The notes under the pieces are model-generated. The model ran no database searches and was not told the origin of the DNA. It was given only the letters and a program-made list of their open reading frames with translations. From contig NZ_JACIDE010000009.1 of assembly GCF_014196205.1 (NCBI RefSeq), positions 1 to 64,000 of the forward strand: DNA of 64,000 nt. Reading direction: 5' to 3'. Origin of the DNA: Anoxybacteroides voinovskiense. Lineage in GTDB: Bacteria > Bacillota > Bacilli > Bacillales > Anoxybacillaceae. Position 1 is the stretch's first letter. Each line of letters starts with the position of its first letter. A program made the translations under genes and the position numbers. Shown piece after piece: positions 49,225 to 58,450 of this stretch.

Positions 49225-50812
49225 GGTGATCCCCTTCTTTCTTTGATGAATGTGGTGGTTTTGGTTGCTCTCCCCTTTGCCGTACACGATTCGTTTGGCT
49301 AATAAGACGTGGGCGATCGATTAAGGCCCATAATGGGAATCGTACGAGTGTATCGCGAACATTGCTCGGAATAAGTGGGGCAAGCGGTGACATATACGGC
49401 ACACCAAACGACCGAAGGCTACATAAATGGAGCGTCATCCACACCAGTCCGATTAAAATCCCATAAAATCCCAATAACGCTGCTAATACCATTAATAAAA
49501 ATCGGATTAAACGTGCTGAAATAGCAATCGCAAACGACGGTGTCGCAAAACTAGCAATTGCCGTAATGGAGACGACAATGACCATCGCCGATGAAACAAA
49601 CCCTGCCTCTACCGCTGCTTGACCGATAACAAGTGCCCCAACAATGGATACTGCCTGACCGACCGTACGCGGAAGGCGCACCCCAGCTTCGCGCAACACT
49701 TCAAACGTGATTTCCATCATGAGTGCTTCTATAAAAGCTGGGAACGGGACAGATTCTCGTTGGGCAGCAATAGCGATAACAAGCTGTGTCGGAATCATTT
49801 CTTGATGGAATGTCGTTGCTGCAATGTAAACCGATGGTGCGATGAGCGAAATAAAAAAAATTAACACACGCAAAAAACGCAATGCAGTCGCAATATCAAA
49901 ACGAGCGTAATAGTCTTCTACGGCTTGGAAAAACTGAATAAATACCGTCGGAACAATTAAAACAAAAGGGGTTCCTTCCATAAAAATAGCGATGCGTCCT
50001 TCTAACAAATTGGCTGCAACACTATCGGGACGTTCCGTATGATAAATGGTCGGAAACGTAGTAAATGGTTGATCCTCAATGAGTTGTTCAATATAACCCG
50101 ACTCAAGAATTCCATCGATACGAATGCGCTTCAGACGATTTCGTACTTCCTCAACTATTTTATCGTTTGCGATTCCTTTTATATACATGATGGATATGTT
50201 CGTTTTCGTTACTTCGCCGATTACCAATGCTTCTACCCACACATGTGGGTTTTGGATGCGACGTCGAACCATGGAAATATTCGTTGCCATTGATTCTGTA
50301 AATCCTTCCCGTGGTCCGCGAATCGTAAGTTGGGTGCTTGGCTCTTCAATCGCTCGATATTCCCCGCCTTTGACATCTATACTTATTGCTTCCGGCACGC
50401 CGTCAATGAATAAAATGGCACTCCCAGACATTAATAATAGAAACAGTTCATCCCAACGCCTTACTTGCTTAAGAGTATTTGCTGCAAGTTTCTGTTCGAT
50501 ATAGTGAGCGATTTCATCACAGCAAGTGGATGGAAGCGTTAATTGCATCATCGATTCGAATAGTAGCTGCTGAACCGCTTTCTCATCAACTATTCCACTC
50601 ACAAAACAAAGTGCCGCAGGGAAGGATGGTTCTTTTCCGATCCAAAAGCGCCGAATAACGACATCCGCGCTATCGCCGGTCGTATGTTGAATCATACCGA
50701 TATTTTTGTCTAGTTCGCTAGCAATTGTCCCAGAAATCCCTTCGGTTGCTTGTCCGCTCTGTTCGTTTGTTTTGCCGTTCTCTTGTTTTTGCCGTGTTCG
50801 CGGAAACCACAT
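49220..50812 (-). CDS. Germinant receptor A-subunit (GerKA-like)
   Basis: GerA-family protein of 530 residues: a hydrophilic N-terminal domain (to about 290) with 'SIDVKGGEYRAIEEPSTQLTIRGPREGFTESMATNISMVRRRI', then five membrane helices from 'GRIAIFMEGTPFVLIVPTVF' and 'ESVPFPAFIEALMMEITFEVLREAGVRLPRTVGQAVSIVGALVIGQAAVEAG'. First gene of the operon; GGGGGCGG precedes ATG. Confidence 0.9.
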   Translation of the reverse strand: MWFPRTRQKQENGKTNEQSGQATEGISGTIASELDKNIGMIQHTTGDSADVVIRRFWIGKEPSFPAALCFVSGIVDEKAVQQLLFESMMQLTLPSTCCDEIAHYIEQKLAANTLKQVRRWDELFLLLMSGSAILFIDGVPEAISIDVKGGEYRAIEEPSTQLTIRGPREGFTESMATNISMVRRRIQNPHVWVEALVIGEVTKTNISIMYIKGIANDKIVEEVRNRLKRIRIDGILESGYIEQLIEDQPFTTFPTIYHTERPDSVAANLLEGRIAIFMEGTPFVLIVPTVFIQFFQAVEDYYARFDIATALRFLRVLIFFISLIAPSVYIAATTFHQEMIPTQLVIAIAAQRESVPFPAFIEALMMEITFEVLREAGVRLPRTVGQAVSIVGALVIGQAAVEAGFVSSAMVIVVSITAIASFATPSFAIAISARLIRFLLMVLAALLGFYGILIGLVWMTLHLCSLRSFGVPYMSPLAPLIPSNVRDTLVRFPLWALIDRPRLISQTNRVRQRGEQPKPPHSSKKEGDHH

Positions 50813-50937
50813 ATTACCGCCCCCATTCTCTATTACTAATGGTTATCATAAACAGTTGAGGCGTTCATTATGCAAATAAGGATAAAATGCGAGAAAAGCG
50901 GAAAGATAAAATAAACACGACGTGGGAGGAAAAAACA

Positions 50938-51240
50938 ATGAAACTTATAGCCATTTCATTTTTTATTTCTGTTTTGCTTGCTTGTATTGCCATTGGCATG
51001 AATTTGTTATTAGGAATGAATTTAGAGAGAGCGGTTATCGATATTGTGAATCCGTTTAAAGTGATGTCTCCAATGGAAATGGTTATGTTCTTTCTCATCA
51101 TTGGATTGTGGGGATTGGAAATGTTCGTTGCTAAAAAAAACTCCTTGCGATTACCGCAAGGAGGAAACTCGCAACAGCCGCAGCGAGTTGAACAACACGA
51201 TGAGCGTTGCGCCCATGTCGGCGAAAATGGCCATCCATAA
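50938..51240 (+). CDS. Small two-helix membrane protein, unknown
   Basis: ATG at 50938 follows GGGAGGAAAAAACA. The first 60 residues hold two hydrophobic helices around 'MNLERAVIDIVNPFKVMSPMEMVMF'. After 'KKNSLRLPQGG' (about 68 onward) the frame runs through the cadA terminator hairpin and the antisense of cadA, so the last 30 residues may be read-through of a lost stop. No family is recognised. Confidence 0.5.
   Translation: MKLIAISFFISVLLACIAIGMNLLLGMNLERAVIDIVNPFKVMSPMEMVMFFLIIGLWGLEMFVAKKNSLRLPQGGNSQQPQRVEQHDERCAHVGENGHP
51133..51163 (-). terminator. Terminator of cadA
   Basis: CTCCTTGCG (51141-51149) pairs with CGCAAGGAG (51155-51163); the minus-strand T-run is the A-run 51133-51140. 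The hairpin contains the cadA stop codon. Confidence 0.8.
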
Positions 51241-53262
51241 CGTGAGCCAACCAGGAACGATGAGAATAAGGGCGAGTAGTTTTAAGAGAAAGGCAAACGT
51301 GATATTTTGTTGAATGATTCGCACCGTTTGGCGGCTTAAACGAATGACGAATGGGAGCTGCTCTAAGTCGTCAGCCATGAGCACGACATCTGCCGTTTCT
51401 AAAGCGGCGTCGGTACCGTTTTTCCCCATTGCAATACCTACGTCTGCAGCTGCTAAGGCGGGCGCGTCGTTGACCCCATCTCCTACCATCGCAATATGCC
51501 CGTATTGTTGCTTTCTCTCTTTAATAATGCGAAGCTTCTCTTCCGGAAGCAACTGTGCCAATACGTCGGTCATCCCTGCTTTTTTCCCGATGGCGTTTGC
51601 CGTCGCTTCGTTGTCACCCGTCACCATCATTGTGCGAATGCCGACCATGTGTAACTTGTTTACAACAGTGGCTGCTTCGCTACGCATTTCATCAGAAATC
51701 GCAATCACGCCAAAAATCTGTTTGTCATCTCCAACGACGACGACCGTTTTTCCTGCTTGCTGCAACGTATGGATGACGTCGGTAATTTCTTCCGGCATTT
51801 CTTTGCTAGCAAACAACAAAGGGCTGCCTGCGTAATACGTCGTTCCGTTAACGACCGCTGTGACCCCTTTTCCCGTCAATGAACGAAAATCGGACACGTG
51901 GAAATCAGCAAGCGGCAAGCAGTGCTCCGTTGCTTTATGCACAATCGCTTTCGCCAACGGGTGCTGGGAATATTGTTCGATGCTTGCTAAAAGGTGCAGC
52001 ACTTCTTTCTCACTCCAGCCGGAAAATGCGTGTATATCAGTCACTGCTGGGGTTCCTTTTGTCAACGTTCCTGTTTTATCAAATGCGATTGCTCGAAGCC
52101 GACCTAATGTCTCTAAATAAACGCCCCCCTTAATTAACACCCCTTGCCGAGCCGCTCGACCAATGGCAGTGACGATTGCCACCGGCGTACTAATGACAAG
52201 GGCGCACGGACAACCGACGACTAATACGGCCAACCCGCGATAAATCCAAAGTTTCCAATCTTCCGAAAACAAAATAGGCGGCACGATCGCAACAAACATA
52301 GCAATCGCCATAATTGCTGGGGTATAATAGCGGGCAAACCGGTCAACAAACTGCTGTGCCGGAGCTTTTTCCGCTTGTGCTTCTTCGACAAGATGAATGA
52401 TTTTAGCAATCGTCGAATCGGCGACTTGTTTTGTCACACGCACTTCTAGCGCTCCTTCTTCGTTGAGCGTCCCTGCATATACCTCATCGCCAGTCGCTTT
52501 ATGCACCGGCATCGACTCCCCTGTAATTGCCGCTTCATTCACCGACGAAGCACCGCTCACAACAATGCCGTCTGCTGCGATTTTTTGCCCTGGCTTCACA
52601 ACAATGACATCATCGATTTGTAACTCTTCCACACCCACTTCTTCGATACGGGTTCCTCGCTTCACAAGCGCCGTTTTTGGAGCGAGGTCCATCACTTGTT
52701 GGATCGAACGACGCGCTCGTTCCATTGAATATCGTTCTAATGCTTCACTAACCGCAAATAAAAAGACAACGACCGCTCCTTCTTTCCACTCTCCGATAAG
52801 CGCTGCGCCAATAATCGCAATCGTCATGAGCGTCTTCATATCAAACTGAAGGCGACCTAAATTTGCTAGCCCTGAGCGAAATAAATCATACCCGCCAATG
52901 ACAATCGCTACGGCGAACATTCCAATGACTAGTCCGTGCTGCTCGCCTTTCATAAACGAAAGAAGAGAGCCAATCATAAGAAAAATGGCAGAAATGGTCG
53001 CAAGCACATTCGCCCGCTTTCTCCAAAAAGGAACGGGCGGTACTTCTTTTTGCTCATGTTCTGGAATGACATGAATCCCATCAAACGCCCCTGCTTTTTC
53101 TAATTGGTCAATGGTCGCTTTGCCAACGACCGTTAATTTCGCCGCCCCAAAGTTGACATACGCTTCTTCGACCGTATCGATTGCCCTTACGTTTTTTTCA
53201 AATGTTGCAGCACAATTTGCACAAGAAAGCCCTTGAAGCCGATATACTTGTTTATTGTCCAT
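51151..53262 (-). CDS. cadA: Zinc/cadmium/lead P-type ATPase CadA
   Basis: A P1B-type ATPase of 703 residues that exports Cd2+, Zn2+ and Pb2+. The N-terminal HMA domain has C14-A-N-C17 in 'LSCANCAATFEK'; 'VVGCPCALVISTPVAI' is the CPC metal motif; 'AFDKTGTLTKGTPAVTD' the phosphorylated Asp; 'GDGVNDAPALAAADVGIAM' the hinge. CadC is the gene just ahead, overlapping by 11 bases. Confidence 0.93.
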   Translation of the reverse strand: MDNKQVYRLQGLSCANCAATFEKNVRAIDTVEEAYVNFGAAKLTVVGKATIDQLEKAGAFDGIHVIPEHEQKEVPPVPFWRKRANVLATISAIFLMIGSLLSFMKGEQHGLVIGMFAVAIVIGGYDLFRSGLANLGRLQFDMKTLMTIAIIGAALIGEWKEGAVVVFLFAVSEALERYSMERARRSIQQVMDLAPKTALVKRGTRIEEVGVEELQIDDVIVVKPGQKIAADGIVVSGASSVNEAAITGESMPVHKATGDEVYAGTLNEEGALEVRVTKQVADSTIAKIIHLVEEAQAEKAPAQQFVDRFARYYTPAIMAIAMFVAIVPPILFSEDWKLWIYRGLAVLVVGCPCALVISTPVAIVTAIGRAARQGVLIKGGVYLETLGRLRAIAFDKTGTLTKGTPAVTDIHAFSGWSEKEVLHLLASIEQYSQHPLAKAIVHKATEHCLPLADFHVSDFRSLTGKGVTAVVNGTTYYAGSPLLFASKEMPEEITDVIHTLQQAGKTVVVVGDDKQIFGVIAISDEMRSEAATVVNKLHMVGIRTMMVTGDNEATANAIGKKAGMTDVLAQLLPEEKLRIIKERKQQYGHIAMVGDGVNDAPALAAADVGIAMGKNGTDAALETADVVLMADDLEQLPFVIRLSRQTVRIIQQNITFAFLLKLLALILIVPGWLTLWMAIFADMGATLIVLFNSLRLLRVSSLR

Positions 53263-53614
53263 CGCTTTTCAACTCCTTTGCATGGACGAGCGCAATCGAT
53301 ACAAGCTGATGCACATGCTCGTCTTGTAGCGAGTAAAATACAAGCTTTCCTTCTTTTCGATGTTTCGCTAGCCCCATATCGCGAAGAAAGCGTAAATGAT
53401 GGGAAGCAGTCGCCACTGTCGAACCAATAATATTAGCGACATCGCACACACACAGCTCTTCTTCTAACGTCAATGCATAAATAATCTTTAGCCGTGTACC
53501 GTCCGCAAGCGCTTTAAACAGCTGTTGCACTCCTTGCAACTCTTCCATTTGCGCTTTTATCGCGCGCACCTTCTCTTCATCGACACAAACGACTTCACAC
53601 ATATCTTTTGTCAT
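53252..53614 (-). CDS. cadC: CadC, ArsR/SmtB-family metal repressor
   Basis: A 120-residue metal-sensing repressor. The alpha-3 helix site is 'ELCVCDVANIIG' and the N-terminal one 'CEVVCVDEE', as in CadC, which is released by Cd, Pb or Zn. HTH: 'STVATASHHLRFLRDMGLAKHRKEGKLVFYSL'. ATG 53614 follows GGAAGGTG. Operators at 53628-53704. Confidence 0.9.
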   Translation of the reverse strand: MTKDMCEVVCVDEEKVRAIKAQMEELQGVQQLFKALADGTRLKIIYALTLEEELCVCDVANIIGSTVATASHHLRFLRDMGLAKHRKEGKLVFYSLQDEHVHQLVSIALVHAKELKSDGQ

Positions 53615-53627
53615 CGTCACACCTTCC

Positions 53628-53704
53628 ATATTCAAATATCAGTTTGAATATAGTATATGAAAACATCTTTCAACGTGTCAATACATTCAAATAAATATTT
53701 GAAT
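53628..53704 (-). promoter_or_regulatory. cad promoter with two CadC-type operators
   Basis: Minus-strand promoter TTGACA (53681-53676), 18-base spacer, TATACT (53657-53652). One operator, ATATTCAAA-N6-TTTGAATAT (53628-53651), abuts the -10 box; a second, ATTCAAAT-N4-ATTTGAAT (53685-53704), lies just upstream of the -35 box. The TCAAA/TTTGA half-sites are typical of CadC operators. Confidence 0.7.
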
Positions 53705-53743
53705 AAAAAACTTAACCGCTATCGGACTACGCTTCGTTTATAC

Positions 53744-53770
53744 GAAAAAAAGTGCCCCTTGATGGGACAC
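53744..53770 (-). terminator. Terminator of the YtrA-type ABC operon
   Basis: GTGCCCC-TTGA-TGGGACAC hairpin (about 53752-53770), with a minus-strand T-run from the A-run 53745-53751. Confidence 0.65.
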
Positions 53771-53771
53771 G

Positions 53772-55745
53772 TTATGGTAATTGCTTGCGAATAAGCGATG
53801 GAAGCGTTTCTTCGTCCATTACATGCCACTCTGGTTCAGAATGGGCGGTACGGTAAAAGGCGATAATATAGCGCGATTTCGTTTCGTAAGAAGAAGCTTT
53901 TTGCAAGCACTCGTCTAGTTGCCGTTTATCCGTAATGCGCAACACGTCAGTTCTTGTTTCTAGCTCTTTGACAAACTTCGGGTTTTCTACTAAGTCATAA
54001 AGCGGGGTGCGCGCATCGTTTTTCACGACGATAGCGTACGCAACATCGTCCGCGGTAACTCGTGCTTTCGAAAGTAACCCGTGTTGCTTCAGCCACGCAT
54101 CGATTCGTGCATATGATTTTTTCCACGAAAGCTGCATTTGGCCGCCATCGCTTTGCAACAGTTCTATCGTTCCCCATTCATCGATTGGAGAAATCATCTC
54201 GGTAAACGGCTCTTCTTTTAGTTCTGTTTTTAATACGGCAAGAAACGACTCGATTTGTTTTGGGTCAGCGATTTGAACCGTTTTTGTCTCCGTTCGAAGC
54301 GTGATTTGACGAATCGGAGAAACGTTGTCTTGCAATAACAAGTAGTAGTTGTGTTTATATTCCCGTGATTCCATAATCGCTTCGTAAAAAGGTTTGTATT
54401 CGTCGATTGGAATCGAGTACGTTCTCACCATTTTTTCTCCGTTTTTTAATACGTAGCCGATGACGACGGAACGGATGTTTTCCCCAAACGCAAACGGCGT
54501 CGGGCGGTCTTCAATTAATTGGCGATGGAATGCGTACACGTTTTTAATATTTTGCGTCGTTTGTAAAAATTGATCGGATTGAACGTACGAAATATAGTTT
54601 TCCTCTGCTTGCCGTTCAAACTGATACACCGATTCGCCAAAATAGACGCGCTTAATGTCAGATAATGCCGGCTGGCGTTTTTCGTAGCCGGTGATGTCAA
54701 AACGAGTGAAACTGCCGACGACCATTATTGCTACGATAAAGATGGCATATTCTTTCCAACGATGAAAAATGCGCCACGTTTTTTCGATAATAGCTGATGC
54801 AATAAAAAACCCAACAAGAGAAAACGCTACATAACCAAACAAAATCCAGCCGATGCTCCGTTGCGTTTCGCCAAAGTACAAACCGCCAACGAGCATAAAA
54901 CAAAACGTCACGCCGAAGGAAAAGACCGGTTGAAGTACTGGAAACGCAATCGCTTGGCCCGCTGCTTCGCTATGGCGCCGTTTGTATAGCCAAATAGATA
55001 GCACACAACATACCACAACTGCCAACGCATAACGTACCATTTCAAACGCAGCCAACGGTTTATCGACCAATTCGACAAACCGGACAAACGGTACGATGCG
55101 CTCTAGATTCGCGCTTAAATAATAATCCGCCGAAAAGCCCGACAACATATACCGCATATTCATAAGTATCAGTACGGAAATGCCAGCAGGAAATAAAAAC
55201 AAAATGTAGGCAAACACCCCTTGCAAGACCGATATGCCAGTCAGCATCCCGACTAACACGCTTGCGCTAAAGACAAATAGCTCCATTAAGAGCATCTCTC
55301 CCGTCCACCAAACGAGATCTCCAGCAGAGATGTGCATATTTTCTATCGGTAACTGGCACAACAACGCTGCTACTAGCATTGTTACGATAACAGGAATAAC
55401 AAGCAGAAGAACGCCAAATAGCATTTGTTGCCAAAACAACGTTTCGCGCCGAAGTGGCAAGCTATGCATGTAATCCACCGACCGTTTTGTCTGGAGATAA
55501 CGAAAGACAAAAATGGCTAAAAGTACCGGAACGGTAAAGGCAATCATCCCTTGAAAGGCGTTTGAAAGTTCAAACACGTTGCGGATCACAGGTGAATAGC
55601 CATTTTTTTGATTCGTATAAATCATCAGCATCCTTAGCGGAATAGCAGCGAACAATAGCAGAAGATGAACGATGCCAATCCAGCCGACGTTTCGGACATT
55701 TTGCATCACTAATGAACGATTATACGAGAATATTTTCGATCGCAT
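53772..55745 (-). CDS. ABC transporter permease with extracellular domain
   Basis: A 657-residue protein: an N-terminal ABC-2 permease of about ten helices (the first at about 20-40), then, after 'AIFIVAIMVVGSFTRFDITGYEKRQPALSDIKRVYFGE', a large soluble domain (about 375-657) of the DUF6449 type. ATG 55745 follows GGGAGGGG. It is downstream of a YtrA-type regulator and a YtrB-type ATPase and overlaps the latter by 26 bases; like YtrCD of B. subtilis. Confidence 0.75.
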   Translation of the reverse strand: MRSKIFSYNRSLVMQNVRNVGWIGIVHLLLLFAAIPLRMLMIYTNQKNGYSPVIRNVFELSNAFQGMIAFTVPVLLAIFVFRYLQTKRSVDYMHSLPLRRETLFWQQMLFGVLLLVIPVIVTMLVAALLCQLPIENMHISAGDLVWWTGEMLLMELFVFSASVLVGMLTGISVLQGVFAYILFLFPAGISVLILMNMRYMLSGFSADYYLSANLERIVPFVRFVELVDKPLAAFEMVRYALAVVVCCVLSIWLYKRRHSEAAGQAIAFPVLQPVFSFGVTFCFMLVGGLYFGETQRSIGWILFGYVAFSLVGFFIASAIIEKTWRIFHRWKEYAIFIVAIMVVGSFTRFDITGYEKRQPALSDIKRVYFGESVYQFERQAEENYISYVQSDQFLQTTQNIKNVYAFHRQLIEDRPTPFAFGENIRSVVIGYVLKNGEKMVRTYSIPIDEYKPFYEAIMESREYKHNYYLLLQDNVSPIRQITLRTETKTVQIADPKQIESFLAVLKTELKEEPFTEMISPIDEWGTIELLQSDGGQMQLSWKKSYARIDAWLKQHGLLSKARVTADDVAYAIVVKNDARTPLYDLVENPKFVKELETRTDVLRITDKRQLDECLQKASSYETKSRYIIAFYRTAHSEPEWHVMDEETLPSLIRKQLP

Positions 55746-56619
55746 AGCCGACCCCTCCCATCTCATACACAAAAATTTCTTCCAATGTGAGCGGCAGTAC
55801 GTCAAAAATAACCGGCTCAAATTGGTGAATATACGCTTCTACTTTCTCTTTTTGCCCGCGAACGATGCAAAGAAGCACGCTGCCTCGCTGTTCTTTATAG
55901 ACGGCGTCTAACCCTGTAAGAAACGAAGAAGGAATGCCACCGCGAAACGCCACTTGAATTTTATGTACGTCCGTTTTTAATTCATCCATTTCTTTTTCTA
56001 GAACGATTTCCCCTTGGTGCAAAATGCCGATATGGTCGCACAAGTCTTCAACTTCGCGTAAGTTGTGCGAAGAAATGATAACGGTCATCTGTCGTTCAGC
56101 GACCTCTTGCACAAGTAAGTTTTTCACCTTTTGCCTCATGACTGCATCTAATCCGTCAAGCGGCTCATCGAGAATCATCACTTCAGGCTTTACGGAAAAA
56201 GCTAGCCAAAACGCCGCTTGCCGCTGCATCCCTTTAGACATGCGGTGAATTTTTTTATCGAGCGCAAGCGGAAACGCTTCTTGTAAGCGAGTAAACCTCT
56301 CCTCGCTCCACGACGGATAAAGGTCGCGATAAAATTGCGCCATTTGCCGAATCGTCGCTTGCGGGAAAAAGTAAAGTGCATCCGGTAAAAATAGTAGTTT
56401 TTGTTTCACGTTCGTATTTTCAAAAACCGGTTCTCCCCCGATAAAAATGTCGCCGCGGTCTTGTTTGTAAATGCCAGCAAGCATTTTTAACAGCGTCGTT
56501 TTGCCAGCACCATTGGAGCCAAGCAAGCCATAAATCGAGCCTCGCGCGACATGCAAACTTACTTCTTTCACTGCTTCTATATCCGCAAATTCTTTTCGAA
56601 CGCTACGAACATCAATCAT
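55720..56619 (-). CDS. ABC transporter ATPase (YtrB-like)
   Basis: A 299-residue ATPase: Walker A 'GLLGSNGAGKTTLLKMLAG', signature 'RMSKGMQRQAAFWLAFS', Walker B 'VMILDEPLDGLDAVM', H-loop 'ISSHNLREVEDLCD'. The operon with GntR ahead and a permease after it fits the YtrA-regulated exporters of cell-wall stress. Overlaps the regulator gene by eight bases. Confidence 0.83.
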   Translation of the reverse strand: MIDVRSVRKEFADIEAVKEVSLHVARGSIYGLLGSNGAGKTTLLKMLAGIYKQDRGDIFIGGEPVFENTNVKQKLLFLPDALYFFPQATIRQMAQFYRDLYPSWSEERFTRLQEAFPLALDKKIHRMSKGMQRQAAFWLAFSVKPEVMILDEPLDGLDAVMRQKVKNLLVQEVAERQMTVIISSHNLREVEDLCDHIGILHQGEIVLEKEMDELKTDVHKIQVAFRGGIPSSFLTGLDAVYKEQRGSVLLCIVRGQKEKVEAYIHQFEPVIFDVLPLTLEEIFVYEMGGVGYAIENILV

Positions 56620-57001
56620 TCGTTTTCGCTCCTTTCACTAATTGCTCCGCTGTTTCGACAAGCGACAACAGCTCTTCTTTTCCTATTCCGAGATAAAGCG
56701 CTTCACATAGTAATTTGAGCATCTGCTGTTTGATCGTGGCTGCTTTTTCTTGACTCACAGACGGGGATTGCGGCGCGACAAAACTTCCTTTTCCCGGAAT
56801 GGAATAAATGTAGCCTTGATGCTCGAGTTCACGGTACGCTTTTTGGATCGTATTCGGATTGATTGTTACCTCTTTTGCCAATTGCCGTACCGATGGAAGT
56901 TGCTCGTGCGGCTTCCATACTTCATGAATGATAAGTTCTTTCATTTTCTCGACGAGTTGCTCATAAATTGGCTGTCGGCTGCGAATATCGAGGTCTAACA
57001 T
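56612..57001 (-). CDS. GntR-family regulator (YtrA type)
   Basis: A 129-residue YtrA-type repressor: 'IDIRSRQPIYEQLVEKMKELIIHEVWKPHEQLPSVRQLAKEVTINPNTIQKAYRELEHQGYIYSIPGKGSFV' is the winged helix with the typical short C-terminal dimer domain. First gene of the operon; the repeat at 57030-57044 lies just downstream of the -10 box. Confidence 0.85.
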   Translation of the reverse strand: MLDLDIRSRQPIYEQLVEKMKELIIHEVWKPHEQLPSVRQLAKEVTINPNTIQKAYRELEHQGYIYSIPGKGSFVAPQSPSVSQEKAATIKQQMLKLLCEALYLGIGKEELLSLVETAEQLVKGAKTND

Positions 57002-57029
57002 TCCCCCGCCTCCTTTCCAAATGATGTAT

Positions 57030-57074
57030 ACTAACTGTATTAGTTATTATAGTACACATCATACAAAAAAACAA
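57030..57074 (-). promoter_or_regulatory. Promoter and YtrA-like operator
   Basis: Minus strand: TTGTTT (57074-57069), 17-base spacer, TATAAT (57051-57046). Directly downstream, ACTAA-CTGTA-TTAGT (57030-57044) is an inverted repeat. Confidence 0.65.
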
Positions 57075-57171
57075 CCCTTTTCTCCTATGATGAAGTGAAA
57101 AAAGCTATTTTCAACCCACTTAGTTTTCGTATAATTGTATTGTCGAATGTTTGCCAATTAGGAGAACGTGT

Positions 57172-58434
57172 ATGGGAACTTATATTAACCAAAATTTATT
57201 AAACAACTTGTTTTATATTTTAACGAGCATGTTTGTGTATTATTTTATTTATGACCACCGAAAATGGTGGAAAACAAACTCGCGGCACCAACAATGGTTT
57301 TTAATTGTTTGCACCGCGATTCCGATGCTATTATGCATGAAATTTCCGATTTATATCGCGGATAATTGCGTGCATGATTTACGGCAAATTCCGTTTTTAA
57401 TCGGAACGTTATACGGTGGGTGGACGGTTGGCAGTGCGTTACTCATTCTTTTGTTAGCGGTTCGTTTTTTGTTTTATGGCTTCCAACCAATTACGGTCGC
57501 TGTGTATATCACAATGCTTATCATCGCTGCTTTTGCATCCCCGTTTTTCCGCCGGATGAATCGCACAAATAAATTGGTTACATCGGTATGGCTGACGTTT
57601 TTTCTTGCTGTGCTTGTCACTATCATCGCCGTTGTCTTTTTCGACTTCCAAGTGATTGATTCGTATATTGTTGATTTTATTTTCATTCCACCCTTTGCGA
57701 TGTTATTTGTTGTCTATATTATCGAAACGTTAAAAGACGCAATCATCATGCGGTCAAAGCTCGTGAAAGTAGAAAAAATGGAGATTGTCAGTCAACTCGC
57801 CGCGAGCATTTCTCATGAGGTGCGCAATCCGCTAACGGTCGTGAAAGGATTTCTTCAATTAATGAAATCGCAAACTATACCAAAAGAAACACAAGAGCGA
57901 TACATGCACATTGCCCTTGAAGAAATCGACCGTGCAGAAACGATTATTAGCGACTATTTAACGTTCGCCAAACCGACGCCGAAAAAAGAAGAACCACTCC
58001 TCGTAGAGCAAGAGTTGGAGCGAGTGACCCATTTATTGCAGCCGTTCGCCCGAATGAATGGAGTACATCTCGTCGAAAAGTGCCAACCGTGTTCCATTAT
58101 CGGCAATGCCGAATATTTTCGGCAATGTTTTTTAAACTTATTGAAAAATAGTATTGAGGCAACGCCTCGAGGCGGAACGGTCACTATTTCTTGTTCCTGC
58201 AAAGGAGAAGAAGTGGTAGTAACGATTGCAGATACCGGCATTGGGATGACCGTCGATCAAATTAGCCGGTTTGGAGAGCCGTATTTCAGTACGAAAGAAA
58301 AAGGGACAGGGCTTGGAGCGATGGTCGCTGTCAAGCTGATTGAAACGATGAACGGGACATGGAAAATTGACAGCGAAATCAAAAAAGGAACGACAATAAC
58401 AATTACATTTCCGTCCGCAAAAACAAGGGGGTAG
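57172..58434 (+). CDS. kinB: Sporulation histidine kinase KinB-like
   Basis: A phosphorelay sensor kinase of 420 residues (B. subtilis KinB 428). Six helices of the LYT type (about 5-200) are followed by the H-box 'AASISHEVRNPLTVVKGFLQL', N-box 'FLNLLKNSIEATPRGGTV', G1 'VVTIADTGIGMTVDQ', F 'RFGEPYFSTKEKGTGLGAMV' and G2. It feeds phosphate to Spo0F on entry to sporulation. ATG 57172 follows AGGAG; the TTG at 57151 is too far upstream. No kapB is adjacent. Confidence 0.85.
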   Translation: MGTYINQNLLNNLFYILTSMFVYYFIYDHRKWWKTNSRHQQWFLIVCTAIPMLLCMKFPIYIADNCVHDLRQIPFLIGTLYGGWTVGSALLILLLAVRFLFYGFQPITVAVYITMLIIAAFASPFFRRMNRTNKLVTSVWLTFFLAVLVTIIAVVFFDFQVIDSYIVDFIFIPPFAMLFVVYIIETLKDAIIMRSKLVKVEKMEIVSQLAASISHEVRNPLTVVKGFLQLMKSQTIPKETQERYMHIALEEIDRAETIISDYLTFAKPTPKKEEPLLVEQELERVTHLLQPFARMNGVHLVEKCQPCSIIGNAEYFRQCFLNLLKNSIEATPRGGTVTISCSCKGEEVVVTIADTGIGMTVDQISRFGEPYFSTKEKGTGLGAMVAVKLIETMNGTWKIDSEIKKGTTITITFPSAKTRG

Positions 58435-58450
58435 CAAGTCGCTACACCCC
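58427..58450. terminator. Possible terminator between kinB and the EamA gene
   Basis: GGGG-TAGC-AAGTC-GCTA-CA-CCCC hairpin between the two convergent genes; T-runs are poor. Confidence 0.4.
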
